Of a stretch of 43,510 nucleotides of DNA, positions 1 through 7,251 are shown in pieces. Source of the stretch: Clostridia bacterium (GTDB taxonomy: Bacteria > Bacillota > Clostridia > Oscillospirales > Acutalibacteraceae); contig JAKSPN010000002.1 of NCBI GenBank assembly GCA_024404755.1, positions 1 to 43,510 of the forward strand, read 5' to 3'. Below the pieces are notes generated by a model. That model ran no database searches and was not told the DNA's origin. It saw only the letters and a program-made list of their open reading frames with translations. The position numbers and the translations under genes were made by a program. The number at the start of each line of letters is the position of its first letter. The stretch's first letter is position 1.

Positions 1-4
1 AAAT

Positions 5-37
5 AAAAAACCCGCAGTCGTGAGACTGCGGGTTTTT
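5..37 (-). terminator. Intrinsic terminator after rplL
   Basis: A perfect 9-bp GC-rich stem (CCCGCAGTC / GACTGCGGG) with a 4-nt loop lies just past the rplL stop and runs into a T tract on the minus strand. A-rich and T-rich flanks on both sides mean it could also stop transcription from the other direction. Confidence 0.85.
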
Positions 38-56
38 CTTGTCGGATGAAAAACTC

Positions 57-434
57 TTATTTGAGTTCGGCTTTCGCGCCGGCTTCTTCGAGTTTCGCTT
101 TGAGGGCCTCGGCTTCCTCTTTCGGAGCGCCTTCTTTGATGGCTTTCGGGGCGGCCTCGACGATCTCTTTGGCCTCTTTCAGGCCAAGACCGGTCGCTTC
201 GCGAACCGCTTTGATAACAGCGATTTTGTTGGCGCCGGCGTCGGTCAGGACGACGTCGAACTCGGTTTTCTCAGCAGCAGCTTCGCCGCCGGCAGCAGCG
301 CCACCGGCCACAACGGCCACCGGAGCAGCGGCGGAAACGCCGAACTCCTCTTCGATCGCTTTGACGAGCTCGTTCAGCTCGAGGACAGTCATTTCTTTGA
401 TTTCGTCAATCATTTTGGTGATTTTCTCAGACAT
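57..434 (-). CDS. rplL: 50S ribosomal protein L7/L12
   Basis: This is the stalk protein of the large ribosomal subunit, which recruits translation factors. The 125-residue product has the usual order: an N-terminal dimerisation segment ([15 protein letters not shown]), an Ala/Gly/Val-rich hinge near residues 35-55, and the conserved C-terminal domain with [11 protein letters not shown]. An in-frame ATG 15 nt upstream overlaps the GGAGG ribosome-binding site, so the start at 434, eight bases after that site, is preferred. It is the last gene of the ribosomal operon, follows rplJ by about 45 nt and is followed by a strong terminator. It would share the autoregulation of the L10 leader upstream of rplJ. 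Confidence 0.97.
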   Translation of the reverse strand: MSEKITKMIDEIKEMTVLELNELVKAIEEEFGVSAAAPVAVVAGGAAAGGEAAAEKTEFDVVLTDAGANKIAVIKAVREATGLGLKEAKEIVEAAPKAIKEGAPKEEAEALKAKLEEAGAKAELK

Positions 435-479
435 TGTACTTACCTCCATAAAGTAATTTTTAATAAATTTGTTGAAGCA

Positions 480-1004
480 TTACGCTTCGGCAGGGGCGGC
501 TTCTTCGCCACCACCCTGTTTTTCGGCAACGGCGTTGATCGCACGCGCCAAGCCGGCGATCGTGGCATTCAAGCCACCCGCCAACATCGCCAAAAGGGTC
601 TCTTTCGGCGGGATGCTTGCCAGTTCTTTCACCGTTTCCGGAGAAATCACTTTGCCTTCAAAGAAACCGGCTTTCACGGTGAAGTTTTCGTTCTTATCCG
701 CGAATTCGCACAGCACTTTGGCGGCGGCAAGTTCGTCACTTTCGCTGGTGGCGAGAGCAGTGGTACCTTCCAGAACGTCTTTCAGTTCGGACAGGCCCGC
801 CTCGTCCGCGGCACGACCGAGCATGGTGTTTTTGATAACCGAATACTCGACGCCCGCCTCACGCAAAGAGCGACGCAGCGCGGTGTCGTCCGCCACGGAA
901 ATACCTTTGTAGTCCACCACCACACCGGCGACGGCTTTCTGCAGTTTTTCCGAAAGAGCAGCGACGAGCGCTTGTTTTTCTTGCAGGACAGATTGGTTGG
1001 GCAT
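480..1004 (-). CDS. rplJ: 50S ribosomal protein L10
   Basis: L10 anchors the L7/L12 stalk on 23S rRNA and represses its own operon by binding its mRNA leader. The 174-residue product starts MPNQSVLQEKQ and has the conserved DYKGISV segment near residue 30 followed by the family's GTTALA motif. The open frame runs 32 codons further upstream through the leader. The start at 1004 is chosen because GGAGG sits eight bases before the ATG and the longer version has no family-like sequence. The C-terminal Ala/Glu-rich tail binds L12 dimers. A leader RNA and a promoter lie between it and rplA, so the rplJ-rplL pair can be transcribed on its own. Confidence 0.97.
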   Translation of the reverse strand: MPNQSVLQEKQALVAALSEKLQKAVAGVVVDYKGISVADDTALRRSLREAGVEYSVIKNTMLGRAADEAGLSELKDVLEGTTALATSESDELAAAKVLCEFADKNENFTVKAGFFEGKVISPETVKELASIPPKETLLAMLAGGLNATIAGLARAINAVAEKQGGGEEAAPAEA

Positions 1005-1056
1005 TTGTGTTTCACCTCCGACAAAAATGGGTTTTTGCCGTTTTTCCAAAAAGAAA

Positions 1057-1195
1057 GCCCTCTCCGCTTTCACAGAGAGGGCGCAATCATACCAAATCAA
1101 AACGCAAGGCGTTTTCGGTTGACGCTTTTCGACCTCGGCAGGCGGGAAATCCCATTATACGCGAAGCGCACCTGCTGTCTGTGGAAGAACAGCAA
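1057..1195 (-). ncRNA. L10 leader (rplJ-rplL autoregulatory leader)
   Basis: The rplA-rplJ gap, read on the minus strand, has the hallmarks of the Firmicutes L10 leader: a CCACAGACAGCAGGTGC strand (about 1167-1183) pairing with a CCCGCCTGCCGAGG strand (about 1133-1146). After them comes an 8-bp GCCCTCTC / GAGAGGGC hairpin (1057-1082) running into a T-rich stretch. Known leaders of this type bind L10(L12) complex and favour the terminator when free L10 is in excess. The upstream boundary is approximate. Confidence 0.82.
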
Positions 1196-1199
1196 TGAT

Positions 1200-1228
1200 A
1201 TCTTACCATATCCTTTCGGATATTGCAA
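1200..1228 (-). promoter_or_regulatory. Promoter for rplJ-rplL
   Basis: The minus strand shows TTGCAA, a 17-bp spacer and TAAGAT with a TGG extended -10, placed just upstream of the L10 leader so that transcription would begin at its 5' end. This allows L10/L12 expression independent of rplK-rplA. Confidence 0.7.
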
Positions 1229-1269
1229 GCGTTTTTTGCGACACGACGAAAATTTTTCGTCGGTCGGGA

Positions 1270-1962
1270 TCAGCCGCTGATTTTCAGCGGGTTGACGCGG
1301 ACACCCGGGCCCATGGTGGAAGACACCACGCAGGAGCGGATGTACTGGCCTTTGGAAGCGGCCGGTTTGGCGCGGACGATGGCGCCCAGAAGAGCGTCAA
1401 AGTTCTCTTGGAGTTTCTCGGCACCAAAGGACACTTTGCCGATCGGGCAGTGGATGATGTTGGTTTTGTCGAGACGATACTCGATTTTACCGGCTTTCGC
1501 ATCGTTGACGGCTTTCGCAACGTCCGGAGTGACCGTGCCGGCTTTCGGGTTCGGCATAAGACCGCGCGGGCCAAGCACTTTACCGAGACGGCCGACAACG
1601 CCCATCATATCCGGGGACGCGATAACCACGTCGAAATCCATCCAACCGCCGTTGATTTTGGCGACCAGATCGTCGGTACCGACGAAATCGGCGCCGGCAT
1701 CGAGGGCGGCTTGCTGTTTGTCCTCTTTGCAGAAGACGAGGACGCGAACGTCTTTACCGGTGCCGTTCGGCAGAACGACGGCGCCGCGGACCTGCTGGTC
1801 AGCGTGGCGGCTGTCAACACCGAGGCGGACGTGGACTTCGACGGTCTCGTCGAATTTCGCTTTACCGGTTTTCACCGTGAGATCCAGCGCTTCCGGAATA
1901 TCGTAAAGCGTCTGGCGATCGAACAGCTTTTGGCTGTCCGTATATTTTTTACCGTGTTTCAT
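1270..1962 (-). CDS. rplA: 50S ribosomal protein L1
   Basis: L1 forms the mobile stalk at the ribosomal E site and, in many bacteria, represses the L11-L1 operon by binding its mRNA. The 230-residue product has normal family length. It has the conserved N-terminal [11 protein letters not shown] region, the central [15 protein letters not shown] loop that is the family signature, and the C-terminal [11 protein letters not shown] segment. AGGAGG lies nine bases before the ATG at 1962. It follows rplK by 93 nt and is probably cotranscribed with it. A GACGAAAA/TTTTCGTC inverted repeat just after the stop lacks a good T tract, so read-through into rplJ is likely. Confidence 0.97.
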   Translation of the reverse strand: MKHGKKYTDSQKLFDRQTLYDIPEALDLTVKTGKAKFDETVEVHVRLGVDSRHADQQVRGAVVLPNGTGKDVRVLVFCKEDKQQAALDAGADFVGTDDLVAKINGGWMDFDVVIASPDMMGVVGRLGKVLGPRGLMPNPKAGTVTPDVAKAVNDAKAGKIEYRLDKTNIIHCPIGKVSFGAEKLQENFDALLGAIVRAKPAASKGQYIRSCVVSSTMGPGVRVNPLKISG

Positions 1963-2055
1963 TTTAAGGTTCCTCCTAAATTACCTACCCACAAGGGGGT
2001 GGTTTGGTGGTATATCGGAATGCTGAGGTTTTCCTCCCACCCGAATCGGTCAATA

Positions 2056-2481
2056 TCAGTCGACGACGGTGATACCCATGCTGCGGGCGGTACCGGCGAT
2101 CATGCTCATCGCGGTATCGATATTGGCAGCGTTGAGGTCCGGCATCTTGGTTTCCGCGATTTTGCGGATTTGTTCTTTGGTGATTTGCGCCACTTTGTTT
2201 TTGTTCGGTTCACCGGACGCCTTGTCGATGTTGCAGGCCTTTTTAATCAGGACAGCCGCAGGCGGGGTTTTGGTGATGAACGTGAACGAGTGGTCGGCAT
2301 AGACCGTGATGACAACCGGGATAATCATACCGATGTCGTTTTTGGTGCGTTCGTTGAATTCTTTGGTGAACGCCATGATGTTGACGCCGTGCTGACCGAG
2401 AGCCGGGCCAACCGGGGGAGCCGGCGTTGCTTTGCCGGCGGGGATTTGAAGTTTAATGTAACCGATAACTTTCTGAGCCAT
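2056..2481 (-). CDS. rplK: 50S ribosomal protein L11
   Basis: L11 binds the GTPase-associated centre of 23S rRNA and is needed for RelA activation. The 141-residue product matches the family length. It has the N-terminal [20 protein letters not shown] motif with its proline-rich linker, and a C-terminal RNA-binding domain ending in [11 protein letters not shown] 5-codon longer reading starts inside the ribosome-binding site, so the ATG at 2481, preceded by GGAGG, is used. It sits between nusG and rplA, as is usual in bacteria. Its 5' leader has strong secondary structure. Confidence 0.97.
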   Translation of the reverse strand: MAQKVIGYIKLQIPAGKATPAPPVGPALGQHGVNIMAFTKEFNERTKNDIGMIIPVVITVYADHSFTFITKTPPAAVLIKKACNIDKASGEPNKNKVAQITKEQIRKIAETKMPDLNAANIDTAMSMIAGTARSMGITVVD

Positions 2482-2501
2482 TTTTAGCACCTCCAAAAAT
2501 C

Positions 2502-2549
2502 GTGGTGGATGACGGAACGCCGTCGCCGAAGGCGCGGTGCCCCTCCCAC
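2502..2549 (-). promoter_or_regulatory. Candidate L1-binding autoregulatory site upstream of rplK
   Basis: On the minus strand a GTGGGAGG strand can pair at its base with ATCCACCAC. It encloses two small hairpins, CGCC-TTCG-GCG and GACGG-CGTT-CCGTC. Feedback by L1 on an mRNA site mimicking its 23S rRNA site is well established for L11-L1 operons. The assignment here rests on position and a stem with an asymmetric GAGG/AUC loop, judged by eye. Confidence 0.4.
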
Positions 2550-2612
2550 AGCCGGAAGAGTGTCCGGCGCACAGTTACGCGCAGTCGGTTAACTGCGTTT
2601 TGCTTAAATGTT

Positions 2613-3134
2613 TTAGTCCATAAGTTCCGCTTGGTCGGGTTCGAGTTCGACGGGGGTTTCCCGACCGAACATGGACACGGTCACGCGGACTTTGCTTTTT
2701 TCCAGGTCGATTTCTTCCACCTTGCCGGTGAAGTTCTCGAGAGGACCGTCGATGATACGGACCATATCGCCGACAGCGTAGTTGATGACGACCTCGCGTT
2801 TTTCCACACCGAGGCGGGCAATTTCCTCTTCGGTCAGCGGAACGGGTTTACCGTTCGGGCCGACGAAGCCGGTGCAGCCGCGGGTGTTGCGCACGACGAA
2901 CCAAGAGTCGTCGGTCATCACCATTTTCACCAGAACGTAACCCGGGAAGAGTTTGCGTTCGGTTTCTTTTTTCTGGTTGTCTTTCATCTCGACGACCGTT
3001 TCGGTGGGGACGCGGACTTCGTGAATCCAGTCCTGCAACTTGCGGTTTTCGACGATGGTTTCCAGATTGGTGGCTACTTTGTTTTCATAGCCGGAGTAGG
3101 TATGCACGACATACCATTTTGCTTCTTCCGCCAT
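2613..3134 (-). CDS. nusG: Transcription termination/antitermination factor NusG
   Basis: NusG binds RNA polymerase, modulates pausing and termination, and couples transcription to translation. The 173-residue product has an N-terminal NGN domain (WYVVHTYSGYE near residue 7, RKLFPGYVLVKM near 60) and a C-terminal KOW domain (VGDMVRIIDGPLENFTGKV near residue 120). The length is standard and there is no extra inserted domain. AAGGAGG precedes the ATG by seven bases and overlaps the stop of secE, so the two genes are tightly linked. The next gene is rplK, after a 131-nt structured leader. Confidence 0.97.
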   Translation of the reverse strand: MAEEAKWYVVHTYSGYENKVATNLETIVENRKLQDWIHEVRVPTETVVEMKDNQKKETERKLFPGYVLVKMVMTDDSWFVVRNTRGCTGFVGPNGKPVPLTEEEIARLGVEKREVVINYAVGDMVRIIDGPLENFTGKVEEIDLEKSKVRVTVSMFGRETPVELEPDQAELMD

Positions 3135-3146
3135 CAGGCACCCTCC

Positions 3147-3386
3147 TTACAAGGAAAGCAGCAGGTTGATAAGAGCATCCAGGCCGAAGTCGATGATGCA
3201 AACAATCGCACCGACAATCGCGCACATGGCGATGGTCGCCCAGGTGTTGTTCCACAAGGAAGCCCAGGTCGGCCAGGTGATTTTTTTGAATTCGCCTTTC
3301 AACTCTTTCAGGTAGCGCTTAAAGCCGCTTTCTTTCTTGGCCTTTTTGGCCTTTGCGGGGGTGGCGGACGTTTTGTTTTCAGCCAC
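3147..3386 (-). CDS. secE: Preprotein translocase subunit SecE
   Basis: This is the small essential subunit of the SecYEG translocon in the cytoplasmic membrane. The 79-residue product starts with a GTG codon. It has a Lys/Ala-rich N-terminus, the conserved amphipathic segment ending KKITWPTW (about residues 33-41), and one C-terminal transmembrane helix, the single-spanning Firmicutes form. Its ribosome-binding site AAGGAGG overlaps the stop codon of rpmG, which implies coupled translation. The order rpmG-secE-nusG is the classic bacterial arrangement. Confidence 0.95.
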   Translation of the reverse strand: MAENKTSATPAKAKKAKKESGFKRYLKELKGEFKKITWPTWASLWNNTWATIAMCAIVGAIVCIIDFGLDALINLLLSL

Positions 3387-3398
3387 GCTAACGCCTCC

Positions 3399-3548
3399 TT
3401 ACTTCGTTTCCCTGTGAAGGGTGTGTTTGCGACAGAACCGGCAATATTTGTTCATTTCCAGTCTGTCCGGATCATTTTGCTTGTTTTTCATCGTGTTGTA
3501 GTTGCGCTGCTTGCATTCCGTGCAAGCCAAAGTGATTTTCACTCGCAT
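3399..3548 (-). CDS. rpmG: 50S ribosomal protein L33
   Basis: This short gene encodes a 49-residue protein beginning [19 protein letters not shown]. Two Cys pairs (C9/C12 and C36/C39, in ACTECK and YCRFCRK) mark the zinc-binding type of L33. GGAGG lies nine bases before the ATG at 3548. It is the first gene of the ribosomal/NusG operon, about 100 nt downstream of a near-consensus promoter. Its TAA stop lies inside the ribosome-binding site of secE. Confidence 0.95.
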   Translation of the reverse strand: MRVKITLACTECKQRNYNTMKNKQNDPDRLEMNKYCRFCRKHTLHRETK

Positions 3549-3647
3549 TATAACGGCACCTCCTTATAAGCCTCCCTCGTAAAAACAACGCGGGGCGTAC
3601 GAAAAAATCGCACAAAAAATAAACCTCCGCAAAAACGAGGTAAAGTC

Positions 3648-3676
3648 ACTATACCACACCTTTTTCCATTCGTCAA
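3648..3676 (-). promoter_or_regulatory. Promoter of the rpmG-secE-nusG-rpl operon
   Basis: The minus strand has TTGACG, a 17-bp spacer and TATAGT, giving a leader of about 90 nt to rpmG. AT-rich sequence lies upstream. Confidence 0.8.
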
Positions 3677-3794
3677 CACTTTTTTCGCAAAAAGTGAAAA
3701 ATTTTTCTCTATATAATTACCTATTAGTAATACGCGCGCGCCCGCGTAAAATTTATATTTTTTCAAAAAAAAGTAAAAAATCTTAAAAAAATAG

Positions 3795-3823
3795 TGGAAA
3801 TCTGCAAAACCATCTGTTATACT
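3795..3823 (+). promoter_or_regulatory. Promoter of ppdK
   Basis: TGGAAA, a 17-bp spacer and TATACT with an extended -10 (TGT before the hexamer) lie 56 bp upstream of ppdK. The weak -35 is offset by the extended -10 and the AT-rich upstream tract. Confidence 0.6.
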
Positions 3824-3878
3824 GTACAATACATAAATTTGCGATTGAAAAAATTAACATATTTTAGGAGGAATTTTT

Positions 3879-6509
3879 ATGGCACACAAGTACGTTTACC
3901 TTTTCAGCGAAGGTAACGCCACTATGCGCGAACTGCTGGGTGGCAAAGGCGCCAACTTGGCGGAAATGACCAACATCGGTCTGCCGGTCCCGCAGGGTTT
4001 CACCATCTCGACCGAGGCCTGCACGAAATACTACGAAGACGGCCGCCAAATCAACGACGAGATTATGGCGCAGATTATGGAACACATCGGCAAGATGGAA
4101 GACATCACCGGCAAAAAATTCGGTGACAAAGAAAACCCGCTTCTCGTTTCGGTGCGCTCCGGCGCGCGCGCGTCGATGCCGGGTATGATGGATACCATTT
4201 TGAACCTCGGTCTGAACGAAGACGTGGTCAACGTCATTGCCGAGCGCTCGAACAATCCCCGCTGGGCGTGGGACTGCTATCGCCGCTTTATCCAAATGTA
4301 TTCCGACGTGGTGATGGAAGTCGGCAAAGAATATTTCGAGAAACTCATCGACGAGATGAAAAAGAAAAAAGGCGTGAAACTGGACGTCGAGTTGGATGCC
4401 AACGACCTGCAAGACCTCGCCAACCAGTTCAAAGCCGAGTATAAAGCCAAAATCGGCAGCGAATTCCCGACCGACCCGAAAGAGCAGTTGATGGGTGCAA
4501 TCAAAGCGGTGTTCCGTTCGTGGGACAACCCGCGTGCCAACGTCTATCGCCGCGACAACGATATCCCGTATTCGTGGGGTACCGCCGTCAACGTCCAGAT
4601 GATGGCGTTCGGCAATATGGGCGACGATTGCGGCACCGGTGTGGCGTTTACCCGCGACCCGGCGACCGGCGAAAAGAAACTGATGGGCGAGTTCTTGACC
4701 AACGCCCAGGGCGAAGACGTGGTCGCCGGCGTGCGCACCCCGATGCCCATTAAAGAAATGGCGGACAAATTCCCCGAGGCGTATGCCGAGTTCGTGAAGG
4801 TGTGCGCGCTTCTTGAAGACCACTACCGCGATATGCAGGATATGGAGTTCACCGTCGAGCACGGCAAACTGTTTATGCTGCAATGCCGCAACGGCAAACG
4901 TACCGCGCAGGCGGCGCTGAAAATCGCGTGCGACCTCGTGGACGAGAAGATGATTTCGAAAGAGCAAGCGGTCGCGATGATCGACCCGCGCAACCTCGAT
5001 ACGCTTCTCCACCCGCAGTTTGACCAAAAAATCCTCAAAGCCACCACGCCGATCGGCAAAGGTCTCGGCGCGTCGCCCGGTGCGGCGTGCGGCAAAGCGG
5101 TGTTCACCGCCGAGGATGCCGAAGCGTGGAACGAGCGCGGCGAAAACGTGCTGCTCGTCCGCCTCGAAACCTCGCCGGAAGATATTACCGGTATGAAAGC
5201 CGCGCAGGGCATTTTGACCGTCCGCGGCGGTATGACCTCCCACGCGGCGGTGGTTGCCCGCGGTATGGGCAAATGCTGTGTCTCCGGTTGCGGCGATATT
5301 GAGATGCACGAAGAAGAAAAATATTTCGTTCTCGGCGGCAAAACCTTCCGCGAGGGCGATTTCCTCTCGATTGACGGCTCGACCGGCAACATTTACGACG
5401 GCGTGATTCCCACGGTGGAAGCCACCATCGCCGGCGAATTCGAGCGCGTGATGAACTGGGCGGACGAATTCCGCCGCCTGAAAGTCCGCACCAACGCCGA
5501 CACCCCGACCGATGCGGCGAAAGCCGTCGAACTCGGTGCGGAGGGCATCGGCCTTTGCCGCACGGAGCATATGTTCTTCGAGGCGGACCGCATCAAATCC
5601 ATCCGCAAGATGATTGTCGCCAAAACCGCCGAGGCGCGCAAAGCCGCCCTTGACGAGATTTTGCCGCTGCAACAGGGCGACTTCGAAGAGATGTATCGCG
5701 TGTTGGAAGGCCGCCCGATGACCGTCCGCTTCCTCGACCCGCCGCTGCACGAATTCGTGCCGCAAAAAGAGGAAGACATGGCGGAACTCGCCGCGGAACT
5801 GCAAATCAGCGTGGACGACCTGCGCAACGTGGTTGCGGATTTGCACGAATTCAACCCGATGATGGGCCACCGCGGCTGCCGCTTGGCGGTCACCTATCCC
5901 GAAATCGCCGCGATGCAGACGACCGCCGTCATTAACGCGGCGCTCACCGTCAACAAAGAGCATCCGGAATGGAACGTCGTGCCGGAAATTATGATTCCGC
6001 TGGTCGGCGAGGTGAAAGAACTCAAATACGTCAAAGACGTGGTGGTGAAAACCGCCGACGACGTGATTAAAGCCGCCGGAAGCCAGATGACCTACAAAGT
6101 CGGTACGATGATTGAAATCCCGCGTGCGGCGCTGACCGCCGGCGAAATTGCCAAAGAAGCGGAGTTCTTCTCGTTCGGTACGAACGACCTGACCCAGATG
6201 ACCTTCGGTTTCAGCCGCGACGATGCGGGCAAATTCCTCAACGCCTACTATGAAGCGAAAATCTACGAGTCCGACCCGTTTGCGAAGTTGGACCAGACCG
6301 GTGTCGGCGCGCTTGTGAAAATGGCGTCCGAAGCCGGACGCGCCACCCGCCCCGACCTCAAACTCGGTGTGTGCGGCGAACACGGCGGCGACCCGTCCTC
6401 GGTCGAGTTCTGCCACAAAATCGGCCTCGACTACGTGTCCTGCTCGCCGTTCCGCGTGCCGCTGGCGCGCCTTGCCGCGGCGCAGGCCTCGCTCAAAGAC
6501 AAGAAATAA
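3879..6509 (+). CDS. ppdK: Pyruvate, phosphate dikinase
   Basis: This enzyme interconverts pyruvate + ATP + Pi and phosphoenolpyruvate + AMP + PPi. In fermentative Clostridia it often acts in glycolysis or pyruvate recycling. The 876-residue product has the full three-domain layout: an N-terminal ATP-grasp nucleotide-binding domain (GGKGANLAEM near residue 22), a central swivelling phosphohistidine domain with GGMTSHAAVVARGMG whose catalytic His is residue 455, and a C-terminal TIM-barrel with GVCGEHGGDP whose Cys (about 832) is the acid/base of the family. AGGAGG precedes the ATG. It is monocistronic, with its own promoter and a strong terminator. Codon use is strongly biased, as expected for high expression. 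No regulatory protein gene is adjacent. Confidence 0.98.
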   Translation: MAHKYVYLFSEGNATMRELLGGKGANLAEMTNIGLPVPQGFTISTEACTKYYEDGRQINDEIMAQIMEHIGKMEDITGKKFGDKENPLLVSVRSGARASMPGMMDTILNLGLNEDVVNVIAERSNNPRWAWDCYRRFIQMYSDVVMEVGKEYFEKLIDEMKKKKGVKLDVELDANDLQDLANQFKAEYKAKIGSEFPTDPKEQLMGAIKAVFRSWDNPRANVYRRDNDIPYSWGTAVNVQMMAFGNMGDDCGTGVAFTRDPATGEKKLMGEFLTNAQGEDVVAGVRTPMPIKEMADKFPEAYAEFVKVCALLEDHYRDMQDMEFTVEHGKLFMLQCRNGKRTAQAALKIACDLVDEKMISKEQAVAMIDPRNLDTLLHPQFDQKILKATTPIGKGLGASPGAACGKAVFTAEDAEAWNERGENVLLVRLETSPEDITGMKAAQGILTVRGGMTSHAAVVARGMGKCCVSGCGDIEMHEEEKYFVLGGKTFREGDFLSIDGSTGNIYDGVIPTVEATIAGEFERVMNWADEFRRLKVRTNADTPTDAAKAVELGAEGIGLCRTEHMFFEADRIKSIRKMIVAKTAEARKAALDEILPLQQGDFEEMYRVLEGRPMTVRFLDPPLHEFVPQKEEDMAELAAELQISVDDLRNVVADLHEFNPMMGHRGCRLAVTYPEIAAMQTTAVINAALTVNKEHPEWNVVPEIMIPLVGEVKELKYVKDVVVKTADDVIKAAGSQMTYKVGTMIEIPRAALTAGEIAKEAEFFSFGTNDLTQMTFGFSRDDAGKFLNAYYEAKIYESDPFAKLDQTGVGALVKMASEAGRATRPDLKLGVCGEHGGDPSSVEFCHKIGLDYVSCSPFRVPLARLAAAQASLKDKK

Positions 6510-6520
6510 GAACTGCAACA

Positions 6521-6548
6521 AAACCCCACTCGTCGAGTGGGGTTTTTG
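6521..6548 (+). terminator. Intrinsic terminator after ppdK
   Basis: An AAACCCCACT / AGTGGGGTTT stem with a 5-nt loop is followed by T-rich sequence. The -35 box of the luxS promoter begins at its end, so the two signals are directly adjacent. Confidence 0.85.
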
Positions 6549-6577
6549 TTGACTTTTTTGCAGAAAAACGATACAAT
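6549..6577 (+). promoter_or_regulatory. Promoter of luxS
   Basis: TTGACT, a 17-bp spacer and TACAAT lie 33 bp upstream of the GTG start. The short leader leaves no room for an S-box or similar riboswitch. Confidence 0.7.
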
Positions 6578-6609
6578 AAAAGGTAAGGTTTTGAAAAGAG
6601 GGCGAAATT

Positions 6610-7194
6610 GTGGAAAAAATCAAAAGTTTTACCGTGGACCATACGAAATTACTGCCCGGGGTGTATCTGAGCCGCGAGGATGCGGCAGGCGGGCAGCCGG
6701 TCACGACGTACGATATTCGCCTGACCCGCCCGAACTTTGAGCCGGTGATGGGAACCGGCGAAATCCACACCATCGAGCATATCGGCGCGACCTATCTGCG
6801 CAACCGTGCGGACGTGAAAGACCGCGTGATTTACTGGGGACCGATGGGTTGCCGCACGGGATTTTACCTCATTTTGGCGGGCGCACCCGCGCTTCCCGAG
6901 GTGGAACGGCTTATGCGCGATTTGTTCGCGTTTACCGCCGCGTTCGAGGGCGCGATTCCCGGCGCAACGCCGGTGGAATGCGGCAACTATTCGGATATGG
7001 ATTTGCCCGCCGCCAAAGCGCGCGCCGCAAAATACGGCGCGATTTTAGAGGCCGAGAAAGCCGCGGAAAAAGAAGCCCTCAACAAAGAGGTCGGCCAACT
7101 TTCCAACTCGAACGAATATCACCCCATTCAGGACGACTTGAAAGAGGAGCAACAAATCGAAGAAATGAAAATCAACCCGCAAGTCGGCCCGTAA
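6610..7194 (+). CDS. luxS: S-ribosylhomocysteine lyase LuxS, with C-terminal extension
   Basis: LuxS cleaves S-ribosylhomocysteine to homocysteine and DPD, the precursor of autoinducer-2, as part of the activated methyl cycle. Metal-site residues are intact: H53 and H57 in HTIEH, and C124 in ECGNYSD. Catalytic E56 and C81 (in GPMGCRTGFY) are also present. The start is GTG with a weak AGAGGG ribosome-binding site. At 194 residues it is about 35-40 longer than typical LuxS (about 150-160). The extra tail after about residue 150 is highly charged and Gln/Asn-rich, with no recognisable domain. It is monocistronic; no pfs/mtnN gene is adjacent. Confidence 0.96.
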   Translation: MEKIKSFTVDHTKLLPGVYLSREDAAGGQPVTTYDIRLTRPNFEPVMGTGEIHTIEHIGATYLRNRADVKDRVIYWGPMGCRTGFYLILAGAPALPEVERLMRDLFAFTAAFEGAIPGATPVECGNYSDMDLPAAKARAAKYGAILEAEKAAEKEALNKEVGQLSNSNEYHPIQDDLKEEQQIEEMKINPQVGP

Positions 7195-7205
7195 ATTTAA
7201 CGAAA

Positions 7206-7238
7206 AAACTCCCTGCAACGTTCGTTGCAGGGAGTTTT
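7206..7238. terminator. Bidirectional terminator between luxS and the flippase gene
   Basis: An AACTCCCTGCAACG / TTGCAGGGAGTT stem flanked by A and T runs lies between two convergent genes and can serve both. Confidence 0.85.
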
Positions 7239-7251
7239 GTTATTAAGTAAA

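Larger units (their letters stand above)
3549..3878. other. AT-rich divergent intergenic region between rpmG and ppdK
   Basis: This 330-bp gap holds the two divergent promoters listed separately and their 5' leaders. The middle part (about 3690-3790) is very AT-rich with A and T runs, which would suit UP-element-like activation of either promoter. No conserved ORF or RNA was recognised. Confidence 0.6.

Noticed and set aside
1195-2487. 430-codon plus-strand frame over rplA and rplK
   Set aside because: Antisense to two unmistakable ribosomal protein genes and the L10 leader promoter; no independent support.
6549-6609. S-box or SAH riboswitch before luxS
   Set aside because: The promoter leaves a leader of about 30 nt, too short for either class.
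3864-6773. Very long open frame on the minus strand covering ppdK
   Set aside because: Its protein is His/Arg/Phe/Val-rich with no family-like blocks and mirrors ppdK exactly; it is an antisense shadow caused by strong codon bias in a GC-rich gene.
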